This document shows, in pieces, positions 1 through 11,075 of a DNA stretch of 64,000 nucleotides (position 1 is its first letter; every line of letters starts with the position of its first letter). The translations under genes and the position numbers were made by a program. Under the pieces are notes generated by a model. It was not told the DNA's origin and made no database searches. It saw only the letters and a list, made by a program, of their open reading frames with translations. The stretch is from Apostichopus japonicus. Taxonomy: Eukaryota; Echinodermata; Holothuroidea; Aspidochirotida; Stichopodidae. The stretch lies in NCBI RefSeq assembly GCF_037975245.1, contig NC_092562.1, positions 9,713,001 to 9,777,000 on the forward strand, given 5' to 3'.

Positions 1-1075
1 AGACACTGAAATCCAGAAATGTGGCCAAGACAAAGTGCCTCTTTTCAAATACATTCATAATCCTGTCTGTCAGATGGATTAGGGCATGAGAAGTTGAACA
101 ACTAGGAAGAAAACCAAACTATTAATTATAGAAAATGTTATGCTTCATTAGAAAACTATGTAATCTTTCAAATGTTATTTTTTCTAATATCTAAGACAAG
201 CATGGAAGAACTGAAGCAGGTCTGTACTTTGTGACAAGTTCCCTTTCTTCACTATTAAATATAGGGACGGCACATGCAATTTTCCTGCTTGCAGGAACAA
301 TTCCCTGGTCTAATGATAGATGAAATACATGGCAAAAAGGCTTACAGATAGAATTAGCAACATACTTAAAGGGAGTGATGACTCGCGCACAAAGAAATGT
401 CTGGTGTCGGTAATCTGACCTAGTTTCGAATGAGGTGTAACAGAAGTGTTAGACACCACCATCGATCCAGAAAATACACACACAGCTTGCTACGGTCGGT
501 AATTAGACACTAGTGTACAGCCAATACATGCAGCTACTGTCAATACCCATAACCCTGTACATAGCAGCGCTGGACATCTCAGGCCCAGATAAAGAAAACA
601 AAGTATCACGTTTCATTACTGTCTGCACTTTGTAGCAATAAGAAAAAACTTCACTTGCAAGCAACGGAAAGTTAACTTTTTCATAGGGCGGCACGCGGTT
701 TGGGCGAGTCTTCAATGCCTTTAACAACGACAGCTGAAATTTCATCATAACCGGCGGAAGAGTTTTTCAGTGTCATCAATTTGTTGAGAATGTCATCACA
801 CATTACTGGATGGAAGAATAAAGAATTGGTCACAAAATAGCAATTGTGGGTATATAACAGCTAACTTCCTAAACATTCCATGGAGTCTCGAGGCCAATAT
901 CAGTAAAGAAAGTATTAAAGGCATTGTTATGTCACCTGCATTTGGTAATACGTTACCATGTCGAAATTCCTCGATATGCTCAACAGAAGACTGATCGTTC
1001 TGGATAGTAATTAAAGAGCGCCATGTTTTCTTCACATCCTTATCAAAATTTGCAAATAAGTCCTGATAGTATCAT
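1..1075 (-). pseudogene. Decayed LINE reverse-transcriptase fragment, interrupted by a TTAA MITE
   Basis: Read on the minus strand, about 1075 to 725 and then 365 to 1 form one broken non-LTR retrotransposon ORF. Recognisable blocks are KKTWRSLITIQ (upstream linker), LKNSSAGYDEIS (start of the RT domain), DQGIVPASRKIACAVPIF, a YRPASVLP block, ITFERLHSFLMKHNIF, FGFLPSCSTSHALIHLTD and FVLATFLDFS, which is the block just before the catalytic F/Y-x-DD region. These match the order of RT blocks in CR1/Jockey-like LINEs. The frame carries in-frame stops (for example TAG after VLPCLS, and TAA TAG just before the FGF block). The RT frame stops at VVVK beside the MITE at 725 and resumes at YVANSICKPF at about 364, so the MITE landed inside an existing LINE. 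The fragment runs off the left edge. The exact LINE clade is not assigned. Confidence 0.75.
366..724. mobile_element. TTAA-flanked MITE, copy A
   Basis: A 351-bp non-coding element (370-720) is flanked by TTAA at 366-369 and 721-724. Its ends are imperfect inverted repeats (start AGGGAGTGATGACTCGCGC; reverse complement of the end AGGCATTGAAGACTCGCCC). Two further copies of the whole element lie at 10709-11075 (opposite orientation) and 21375-21745 (same orientation). TTAA duplication is typical of piggyBac-type transposition, but no transposase is present and the termini are not diagnostic, so the superfamily is an inference. This copy sits inside the LINE relic, which dates it as younger than that LINE. 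Confidence 0.8.
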
Positions 1076-1521
1076 CTTTTGGCACATCTTATAACTGATG
1101 TTAACCGATCACGAAAACGATTTTTGGTCACTAAAATTTTCGGGAGTACGACGTTGAAGTTACTAAAATTTCATACAAGTTTTGTTTGGTATGACAAGAA
1201 TTGAAAACAGCCGTGCGGTCGGCCGAAGTTGAGATGTAAAATTAGTCTTGGGGCAATACTTGACATGTGGGATGGATTTTTTTTAAACGTATTAAAGGCA
1301 TCGTTAGGGTTGTCCTTACTATAGACATCGGCCCATTGTTCACTTTACATAATCGATTCCAACTTGTGGAGTTGTCAGAGGAGATTTTCCTGTGGGCGAC
1401 CAGATTTGTCTCTGGAATTTCATCGACTCGGAATATGAACATCAGAGAGTATAAACACAGAAAGATGGTCAGAAGCATCGTCAGTTGGTATACCCAGGAA
1501 GGCAGGGTTTGTTCAATACAT

Positions 1522-1929
1522 TGGTCATGACCATAAGCGTAGGAGGCAGGGGGCTGCAGCCCCCCCCCCCTCCTAACGAAATTATTTTTGCGAAAATTCG
1601 GGCAATATGCTGAGAATTTGTCGGGCACATACTGAAAGAAAAATAGATTGCAATGCGTTTTTCAATGGTTAAACTTATAATAATATAATTATTATTATCA
1701 TTATTATTGTAACGACTTCCCCAAATATTATAACCAGTATGAAAGGGTAATAACACGACAACTGATTGTATGTATTTGGCATGCGATGTAATAACTGACA
1801 CATGCCTATATGATACGCACATTAACATGTTAATAATGCACGAATAATTTTGGTTATATTTTTCGGGCAAGTCGTTACAGCCCCCCCCCCCAATAAAATT
1901 GGGCTCCTACGCCTATGGTCATGACCATA
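1522..1929. mobile_element. MITE-like element with palindromic flanks
   Basis: The ends are inverted: the left end reads ATAAGCGTAGGAG and the reverse complement of the right end reads ATAGGCGTAGGAG. Each end is preceded by the 14-mer TGGTCATGACCATA (1522-1535 and 1916-1929). Because TGGTCATGACCA is itself a palindrome, it can be read either as a target-site duplication or as the outer part of the terminal inverted repeat. Poly-C runs lie just inside each end. The interior has no coding sequence I recognise. Confidence 0.6.
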
Positions 1930-4900
1930 TCAAGAATGGTAGCTGAAGTATGGGTCACCCGCGGGTAGGAAGATTATGGAGTGGCAAAATAGCATTAGAA
2001 TAAGCAAGATTCATGAACTGAAAAGCAGTGACACCACATCATAACGATCACAAAAAAAGTCACCCATAATAAAACAACCTTTCTAGCATTTAGAGCAGCA
2101 AATACTTTGGCTATAGTGAATCATATGCAACATTGAAACCTTAATTACACCGATAAGATATGAAAGAAGTTGGTAATAGTTTCGATAAAAAGTGACTCAT
2201 AATTACGTTCTGAAAACATACTGATAATTACGTCGACTTCAAATTGTCGTATAAGGCAACGCCTCCACCTCGACCATGCCTGGAAGCATGTTCTAGTTTG
2301 TAACCAGGTGCACCAAAAGTAGTAGCCTAAGCAACTGAGCTACACTCATTAAACCAAATTTCGATTACATTTTAATGTAAATAAACGATTATAAGAGTTT
2401 AAGGGGAGCCCCCCCCCCTTCCCCACCCACCACTGTGGAAATTCTAGTGTTCTCACCGATGATTAACTTGGTGATAATTTGTGATTCATGATCTAAAATC
2501 TCCGTCACCCGAAGAAAGTTTGACATTCGTAGCATGTGTTACGAAATACGGATACCCGATAAATAAATTGAACAATGAACTAACTTGAGAACCTGCTGAT
2601 CGCAATTGAGGTATCAACCCTATTTTTCTGGAGGACTTACACCGTAACACACTTAAATTAACAGAGACGTTGAGAAAGGTAAACTAGAAATTTGTTATCG
2701 GATACTTATCATTATAGGCCTTTGTATAGGCCTTTGCAATGCTCAAACTATAAACAAACCTAACCATATACTAGAATTGATGAAGCAATGGATGATTTAA
2801 CCTTATAACATAGAGGCCTGCACTGTGGAACAAACGTTGTCAGCAATTTACCCTAATAGGAGTATTTAAAAGATTTGACATGTTTTGAAACTGGATGAAC
2901 CTTGAAAACCGGAAAAGGTGAATAAATAATACTAGCAAACAATGTTGCATTTTGTTGCTTACAATATGGCATATAAAAACTAAAATTCTGAAAGTAAGGC
3001 CATTCTTTAATATTTGAATAATCTGTTCATTTTCTATCTTGTTAACATTTTCTGGGCCCGGGGGGAGGGGGTTTGGGGGCTGATAGACATTTACGATTCG
3101 CAGGTTCCGATAAAACATCCCAGATCATTCAGCCGGGTCCTTTGTATTGTATACAAACATGAGCGTCTGCCAACCACATGATAACCAAGTTTTCGTTCGT
3201 TATTATAACCCTGTTCATCCGTTGAATTCGAACAGTTTATGTGAAATTTATTAAGTTTATTTATTAATTTATTAAATTTATATAAAATATTACAATTTCG
3301 ATACAAAGGTAAATTATAAATTTATAATGTCAAGACAAAAATATAATCTACAGTCTGAAATAAGATCATCTGCAAATTTCGAAACAAATTTCGTCGAAAT
3401 TTCGACCTAAACAGTTGAATGATATCGATGTAAAATGCCATAGATTACTTTCGATTTGCAAGTCGAAGTTTCGATATAAACAAAAATCGATTCGGACTCA
3501 CTAGAGTCGAAAGTTCAAGAAAAAAGAAGTATAGCCGAAGGTAAATTTAGGGTAAATTAGCAGTAAAATGTTCAAAAAGGTAAAGAAATGAGTAGAAATC
3601 CTGTGTAATTATACCTTACCCTACTCATGTTTTAATAAGACAAATTCGATCGTAAGCCATCAACCGTTCGTCGGACGTCATGACTTCTACAACTGCAAAA
3701 CGCCAAAGCCACGACTCTGGAGTACTTACGGATGAACTTCCGTGCTCTCTGGCAAGAACTTTGGGGAAAGAATACACACATATCGCCCTCTAACCGCTAT
3801 TCAGATTTCGTGGCGGAAAATTTGATCACAATGGGTTGTTTGCATAGAAATTGATGACTAACATTCCCTATTTTTGAAGAGCGCCATCGAAATTTCCTAC
3901 ATACTGTTAATAAGTAGTATAACTACTGTATGCTAGCTGCACACAATGCACAAGTTCTTCTTTAGCCTTTGCTTGCAGCACTGTCGACTGTTTGGCATAA
4001 TATTTTAGAGAATTTTTTTCAGTGCCAATGCATTGCTAGGCTGTGGGCTGCAGGTTAGTAAATGATAAGTAAAGCTTGGTTCACTTAAAACGAGTACCAC
4101 GACAAAACACGTCTGTGTCGTTACTCCACACAGAAGATATTTCACCGGAGTTTTCTCGTTTTGTAAGTATGCTATATTACTTTTGACTTGACATTAGTCT
4201 TCATACCTTTCGAGACGAAGTGAATCTCAGCTGATTTCAGCCTAAGTATTACTGTTATTACTACTACTAGGCTAGACAACCATGGCCACACAGAAATATG
4301 TAGCCTAGGGCAAGGCTATATCTGTGTGGTCATCGTTGAGAGCGCCTGTGGCCAAGAGTAAACCTACCTGTGTCCTAGTCCTACTCGTAGACCAAAGTGG
4401 GCTAAATAAGCCAGTACTCGTCAGGCACGAGTATCCCAACTCCATAGGTGCACCCATTGTCTACAGTAAGGCCTAAGGAAGGGGTACCACACCCCTTGCT
4501 TCATCTAGATTGTCTCATTTTTTAAATAGAAAAACATGTATCAAGTCCATTACTCCATTATTACTGTGAATAGTGGTCTTCGCATCATTGTCAATGAACG
4601 TACCGTTGCAAACTAGGTGTGCAGTATGTGCATATGAAGTTACGGCAGAATATGGTTATAAATGTCATTTATGTGCTTGAAGTATGCAGAAGTGTAGCTT
4701 CTTTATATATCTTAGTGTAATGTTTTAGAGTAACGCCAATGATGACCACACATTAACCCCACAAGCTTGGTGGCAAAATCTGTGTATCATGGGCTATATA
4801 TATTTAGCTTAGTTGCAGCAAGTACTAACACAAATGTTAAGTTAGCTATTTTGCAATGTTATATAGGCTTATGCCACCATTGGGTATGTAGCTATTATGT

Positions 4901-7209
4901 GGCACCAGCTAGAGCACTTGGACTGCTAACTTACTTTACTAACTATGCTAAGCTTTGGATCTTTGAAGGTCTGATCAAGATTTTGCTTCAGTGATAGGCT
5001 GGTACAATTATAGAATACACCACCTTTCAGACAGGTTTTTTTTTGTGGTGGAGTTGTGGAGTGGAATTCAAGTTGTTTAACTTTTCCACCATGATGTGGA
5101 TAGCAGCTTGGGAATCCTGTAAAATAAGTAAAATATTGAAGATTCACCCCTCCTCCCCTATCCCGGATCTTACTCTAGCAAGAACATCCTGTTAGATAAG
5201 ATTTCAATGTTCTGCATTGTTGTTTGTTCTCAAAAGTAGTTACGAATAAATAATTTAAATTATAAAATATAAAAACGGTGTAAATCAAAGGTCATTTGAA
5301 CTCAAAATTAATCAAACTTCTGAAAACCCTATCAACTTGATAACAGCACAAATAAAGCTTGGATGAACTTCGTACAGTTTGATAGTTAAGGTCTACGTTA
5401 GTGTAAGAACCTGGCCGATAACTTGAAGTCATTGATGGAACTAATGGTTAATATTTTAAAGTCTTGTTTGCCACGATACTGTTCTCATACAAAACCTGCT
5501 AAGCCTGAGAAGGAAGTAACTGTCAATCAAAGCTTGTTGGCTTTCTGGTTTTCATATATGGAGTGATCCCTGAGCCTTAAAGGAATTGTTTTAATGTGAA
5601 AAATGGGATCCAGTCCTGTTGGTCATATCAATTTTTGTCTTTGTAAATATATGTTAAGTATGTAAATTTTAAATAAGAAAACAATGCAAAAGTGAAACGT
5701 TTCACATTCTAGTGGCACTATGACATCACAGATAAAAATAATTCAGTGCCCAAGACACCACTTTTAAGCTAGAAAACCTACCACAAGAGCAAAATGTTTC
5801 TTAGCTGGGTTTGGCAGAGTTGTTCTTGACAAAGATCTCTATCATATTTAGTTAAAGTTGATAGTTGGGTCTGTGTCTCTGTTAAAGGAAATCTCTGTTC
5901 AATAGCCATTTGCAGGTTTATGTGTTTGTTTTAGGTCAGTTGATTGGCTCTTTGGGGCTTTTTAAAGTAATTGACAGATTCAGTTAGGTACAGGTAATTC
6001 CCTATTTGTTGGATCTAACGTTGCTCTGACTCGAGTGGTTGGTAAACAATGTCTCAATCAAAGTTAGAATGGGAAATAGCTTTGCAATTAAATTAAGAAA
6101 ACACAGAGAAAGATAGCAAACAATATCAACAGTCTATTCACAGTGTGCTCTATTCACTAGGCTTAAATACAAAAGGTCTCAAAATTTATCAACACCATAT
6201 TATCTTGAAGGGGATGTTCTAAAGGCTAATAATCTTGTTTACAGGTCTGACAAATTGTATGTACTTCAGTCACTTGTTGGAAAGACTTTCAACATACTTT
6301 AAACATTCCCTTGATGTACTTCAGAGATTCCTTTGATCCTTTGTTTGATATGTTTTCTGCTCTTTGAAAATTATCAATACAAGATGTATAAATAAATATT
6401 GAAAATATAAGACTTAATTTTGGATAGTTTTGAGGTTCCTAATCTGCAAATAAATAGCAAAAATAACAATCCTAAAAAAAAAAATTATAATAATAAATAA
6501 ATCATTGCATGTGACCTCATATATACTGTAGCTTACTTTAGATTTCCTTGAAATCCAATTTGGGAGAACCTTTCAGATGGCACAGCAGATGGACTGCTAT
6601 TGAGTTAAAGAATCTACCTTACTGAACCCACCTAGGAATTGGAGAATCTGTGACCCCTCCTCCCCTTGCTTTCTACCCCCCTCTTTACTCCTTCTCTTTA
6701 CCCCTCTTCTTTATCCTTCCCCCTTAACTCCCCCGTCTTTACCCTTCCTTTTCCCAGAACTTAGTTTTAATTTACTCAGATAAAACAACTTTCCAAGAGC
6801 TGAAATCCACCTGGCGATTTACAGAGATTTTCGAAATTGAAAACATGCCAAACATACAGTTGTGGTTACAAGATGTCTCATTGTTTCTGAATTAGCTAAA
6901 TTCATACAAAGGCCTTATAATGTGCTACTGCAGTTGTGGTAATGGTTTTGACGGGGCACCATGTGGTTATCAATTTAAATCGTGGATTGCTACTCTCCCT
7001 TTTGAGAACATTAGAAACTGGGGGAAATGTATACACCATAAATATGTCTGTTTGTGATGAATTCAGCGGTAACTTTACAGATCGTTGGGTGAAATGTATT
7101 CAACGCCTGCTGTTTCTTAGTTGAATACATCTATGTTTATTCCATGGAGACAACAGTGTGGGAGTAAGCAGGTCTCTATATTGTAAGAAGCAGCTTGAGT
7201 TCTGCTGCA
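1930..7209. other. Intergenic DNA, no gene recognised
   Basis: AT-rich sequence without any ORF that resembles a known protein. Poly-C occurs near 2410 and poly-G near 3060. A less AT-rich, CpG-containing patch lies around 3640-3800. A donor-like GTAAGT at 4163 follows a CpG-containing stretch (4080-4160) and could belong to an untranslated first exon, but nothing in the sequence proves it. A pyrimidine-rich run is at 6655-6755. Confidence 0.4.
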
Positions 7210-8285
7210 TACAGGTAGGGGCCCCTCAGAATGCTGGTGCCCCTCAAAATGTAGGTGAACAAATATTATTGGCTAGAAAAAAAACTGAACCTGTCATGAA
7301 CTTTCTATTATACTTTTTAGATAGGATATATGTATGATGAATTTAAAATTGCCAACAACTCAAAAATTATTTCATAGTTTCCCAAAAAAAATATGGGTAC
7401 AATCATCTATTTGCTAACCGTGCATCTAAAATTTGCTATTAATTGAAGTGTACCTTCTTGGCACTGCATCAAAAACGGACAACTAGGGGGTAATTTACAT
7501 TGCAAAATTACCTGTTTGTAGAATGATGATCAGTGAAATATAGCACTTTGTACGTAACTTGATATTTTTGAAAACATCATTACTTGATCAGAATCAGCAT
7601 TTTGAGGGGCATTAAACCAGCGTTTTGAGGGTCAATAAAAAAAATTATGAAAAATTAATAAATCCATTATAGTGTAATATCAAAACTCTATTTTTACATG
7701 AAACATATAATTTTACACTAATAACACCAAAAATAAACACTAACCTCACATATTTTGTAATTTAACTACATTAAATAAGTTGCTCTCATTTTTTTTTAAA
7801 TGTTCTGAGAAATATTTACTATTTCCTTCTACAGTATTCCCTCAATTCTATGTCCATTACATTTACTAAGATACGTACAATTCACAACATACTGCCAAAA
7901 TGACTACTATATAAATGAAGATCTCATTTGGATGTAAGTTTTGCTACCTTTAAGATTTTTAACATTGTGGGTCAGTTCAACTGGGTGGGTGCTTATGGGT
8001 TGGCGCAAAATACAGTACCACACACATATAGTTTAAACAAATATTAATTACACTTTAAAGGACCTACATTCACATGTAACAGTTTCATGTAGCTGCTGAA
8101 AGAACAATCTGTTTTTAACTGTAATGATTTATATTTAACAGATAATAAACAACTTTATCATTGAAACTTTAATTAAACAAATAAAGCATCATCAGAAAAG
8201 ACGAACTTGTAAAGGGTAATAACTAAACTATAAAATTAATCAACTTTTCATCTCACAAACACATGTTTATTGATAAATGTATTTC

Positions 8286-9760
8286 TACATTCTTCCACAT
8301 TTCACCATCCCTGGTTGCACTTCTGCTTCATACACTTCACCATAAAATATAGAAGCAGACACTTTTTCCATTTCCTGTGGCATACCCTTATCTACTCCAA
8401 ATGGCTTCTCTAAACATCTCACAGACTTCATCTCCCACCTTTTGTAGAACTCTACCAATAAACACTTCTTCTTCATATTTCACCTTAACCCACCGACACT
8501 TTCACATCCTTCATGTCCAACCTTCTTAACCCCATCACATCTACACCTTCAACCTCCACAGCATCTACACCTTCAACCTCAACGTCATCTGCACCATCAA
8601 CCTCAACCTCTTCTGCACCTTCAACCTCAATATCATCTACAGACATCTCTTCAACAGATGAGTCATCAACAAGAAGTCGCCGACGCACACGCTTCCCTTG
8701 TGTGCAAGCAGGCAAAATCATATCAGGCTTAACTCCATTTTCATCTTTACATGCAGCTTTACTGCATATATTTGGGAAGCCAGCACATTGAAGCATTTGG
8801 GACACAGTTTCAACTTCTCTGCCTCACACTTGCCATCTGGTTTCAAGCAAACACAATGTGACTTAATCTTCAAAAATGTCTCTAGATTACACTGTTTCTT
8901 CAACTTATTGTCTTGTCTGGCTTTGTCCCTTGCTTCGTTCCCTTTATTCAATAACTCCACTGACTCTTATATTTGTTGTCCTTCCATGGATCCATAGACT
9001 TGAGTTACCCTCATGTTACTTGTTACCTTTGGTTTTGGCTTCACTTTCTTAATTGTCAGTAGTCCATCAATCTCCTCCAATGGTGTACTCTTGAATGAAT
9101 CTTCAAGCTTCTGGATGGTTTCTAATGAGTTCTCCAGTTTTTGCGTATAGTACTGCTTGGTGTACTTCTTGATGCCAACTGGCGACTCAACCATTGATGT
9201 GTTGGAAGTTGATGATGAAGGTCCTGTTGTTTCATCAGTTTCATCTTGAATAACAGATGATGCTTGAACAAATTTGTCCTTTTGCATCCATTCAACACTC
9301 AGGCCAAGTTTAGTTACACCATGGAGCTATAAACCTGGGATTTATAGCTCCATGGTTACACCAACACGTTTTGCTGCATTTTTTATTATTTCAAGTTTGT
9401 TTGCCCACCGTGGCCAAACATCTGCCAATTTCTTCATGAAACCATCCCTGTTGACTGTGCATTCCGCTGAAAAGAGTTCTCCCTTGCTGTTATGGTATTC
9501 ACAGTGCAAATTTTGATTGATTTGGTCATGTAATTGTGTGACTCCAGTGGTATCAGGTGGAGTGATGAAAAGATACATTTCTTTTGCTCTCAAGAACCTC
9601 AACACCTCAATATCAAATCTGGAACTGTGGCCACCAGAAACAATGACAACTGGTCTTGCTACCTTCTTTGCTGCTAATTGTCGTTCTAATCACTTGTACA
9701 ACAGGGATTCATGTGTTTGAGAACCACGTTCAGTTGTTGATTTGGAATGTTCTTGACAGC
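8286..9760 (-). pseudogene. Inactivated DDE transposase of the pogo-like element
   Basis: Minus-strand relic of a DDE_1-type transposase. From about 9740 downwards it reads ERGSQTHESLLYK, then a TGA (9690-9692) where the context suggests a tryptophan, then LERQLAAKK, VVIVSGGHSSRFD, LFITPPDTTGVTQLHDQ and a helical segment DGFMKKLADVWPRWANK. In SGGHSSR, the codon at 9633-9635 encodes Gly where DDE_1 enzymes normally have the second catalytic Asp (inference). A 35-bp palindrome plus a 7-bp duplication at 9313-9361 adds stops. Downstream come a K/E-rich segment (8967-9287), a Cys-rich stretch with CPKC and CSKAAC blocks split between frames near 8770, and an acidic VEGVD-type repeat (8530-8650). 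No intact N-terminal DNA-binding domain was found. The gene is not functional. Confidence 0.7.
9313..9361. mobile_element. 35-bp perfect palindrome with 7-bp target duplication, copy 1
   Basis: Positions 9320-9354 form a perfect 14-bp inverted repeat (arm CATGGAGCTATAAA) around the 7-nt centre CCTGGGA. The 7-mer GTTACAC occurs immediately on both sides (9313-9319 and 9355-9361). The insertion splits the transposase frame between the VGVT and KLGL codons, and removing it with one GTTACAC restores that frame. A related copy is at 12873-12898. Confidence 0.7.
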
Positions 9761-10708
9761 AATGTCAGGAGCCATATGTACAAGTGTAGATAGTTGAGTT
9801 TGAAGAAATCCAAAGTATTGTTAATTGTCTTTAGGATGTTTGTTGGTTACTTTTGCTCTTTTATTACTTAAGTGGGGAATATTTTTCCATTTGTTGACTG
9901 TCAATATGCCAAGGAATGGGAAAACAAAAAAAAAAATTTGTAAAGGAGGTGTCATGTTTTGTATTTTTCATTAGGGAAAATCAGCATTCTGAGGGGCAAT
10001 ACACCAGCATTTTGGGAACCTCAGTGGGAAAAAATGCAAGAAACACAATCAATTTTTAAATAACTCTTAGAGAGTTTAAAATGAGTGAACCAGTCAAAAT
10101 TTGTTGTTAATTCATCATGTTCCTGGAAAATTATTAGCAAAATTGTTGACCAGCATTTTGAGGGGCAAGTGTTTTTTAGTGTGGTTTTTCTCCATGCAAA
10201 AAAAAAATAATAAAAAAAATATTTTCATGTTTGGACCCAAATGCAATCTAAGTTAATAGATAATCTTCATAATTATTCATTGTTTTACCCAATAATGTAA
10301 AACTGGTGAGCTGTAGGTGACTTACAAAAAACACCTACATTCTGAGGGGCCCCTACCTGTAAGGGAATATATTGAAGTTATATGTGATTAAATTTAGCAG
10401 CATTGGAATTGGGATAGCTGCTACATGTTCACCACACTTACTGTAGTTGTAGAGCATTGAATGTGGGTCAAAGCCATAGTATCATTGCACAGCTTTTAAT
10501 GTGCCTAAAAGCTGTTAGATAACAAATCGTACAATCCTAACTTTGTTACTGAAGTTTCATCGTTGAAAGGAACTCAGGATCTACTCTGCCTGTTCTTGTA
10601 CATCCCAGCTCTCTACTGTTGCTCTTCAAATTCCCCTTTGTCAAAGTATACTGTACGTAGTACAGAACTGCCATTTATTAAGCACTGTAGGCTTCCAGTT
10701 TCCTTCCC

Positions 10709-11075
10709 TTAAAGGCATTGAAGACTCGCCCCAAACTGTGTGTCGCCCTCTGAAAAAGTTAACTTTCCGTTGCTTGCAAGTGAAGTTTTCTTATTGTCGC
10801 TACAAAATGCAGACAGTAATGAAACCTGATACCTTGTTATCTTTTATCTAGACCTGAGATGTTCATCGCTGCTTTGTACACTGTGTTGCGGGTATTGACC
10901 GTAGCTGTATGTATCGAATGTACACTAGTGTCTAATTACTGACCATAGCAAGCTGTGTGTGTGTATTTTCTAGGATCGATGGTGGTGTCTAACACTTCTG
11001 TTACACCTCATTCGAAACTAGGTTAGATTACCGGCATGAGACGTTTCTTTGTGAGTGAGTCTTCACTGCCTTTAA
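10709..11075. mobile_element. TTAA-flanked MITE, copy B (inverted)
   Basis: Reverse-orientation copy of the 366-724 element, with TTAA at 10709-10712 and 11072-11075. It starts AGGCATTGAAGACTCGCCCC and ends in the complementary GAGTCTTCACTGCCT. The interior matches copy A over most of its length, including the segment around the block TCTAACACTTCTGTTACACC. Confidence 0.8.

Larger units (their letters stand above)
7210..10361 (-). mobile_element. Full-length pogo/Tigger-like DNA transposon
   Basis: The termini are near-perfect inverted repeats that begin CAGGTAGGGGCCCCTCAGAA (7212 onward; mirrored at the right end, closing at 10359). They are flanked by TA on each side (7210-7211 and 10360-10361). 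A CAG-starting TIR with a TA duplication is the signature of the pogo branch of Tc1/mariner. A 10-15 bp motif related to CATTTTGAGGGGCA recurs inside both ends (about 7240, 7600, 7625, 9980, 10000, 10150, 10340), as expected for subterminal transposase-binding repeats. The internal transposase relic lies on the minus strand. Element length is 3148 bp. A 35-bp palindrome has inserted into it at 9320. Confidence 0.8.
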
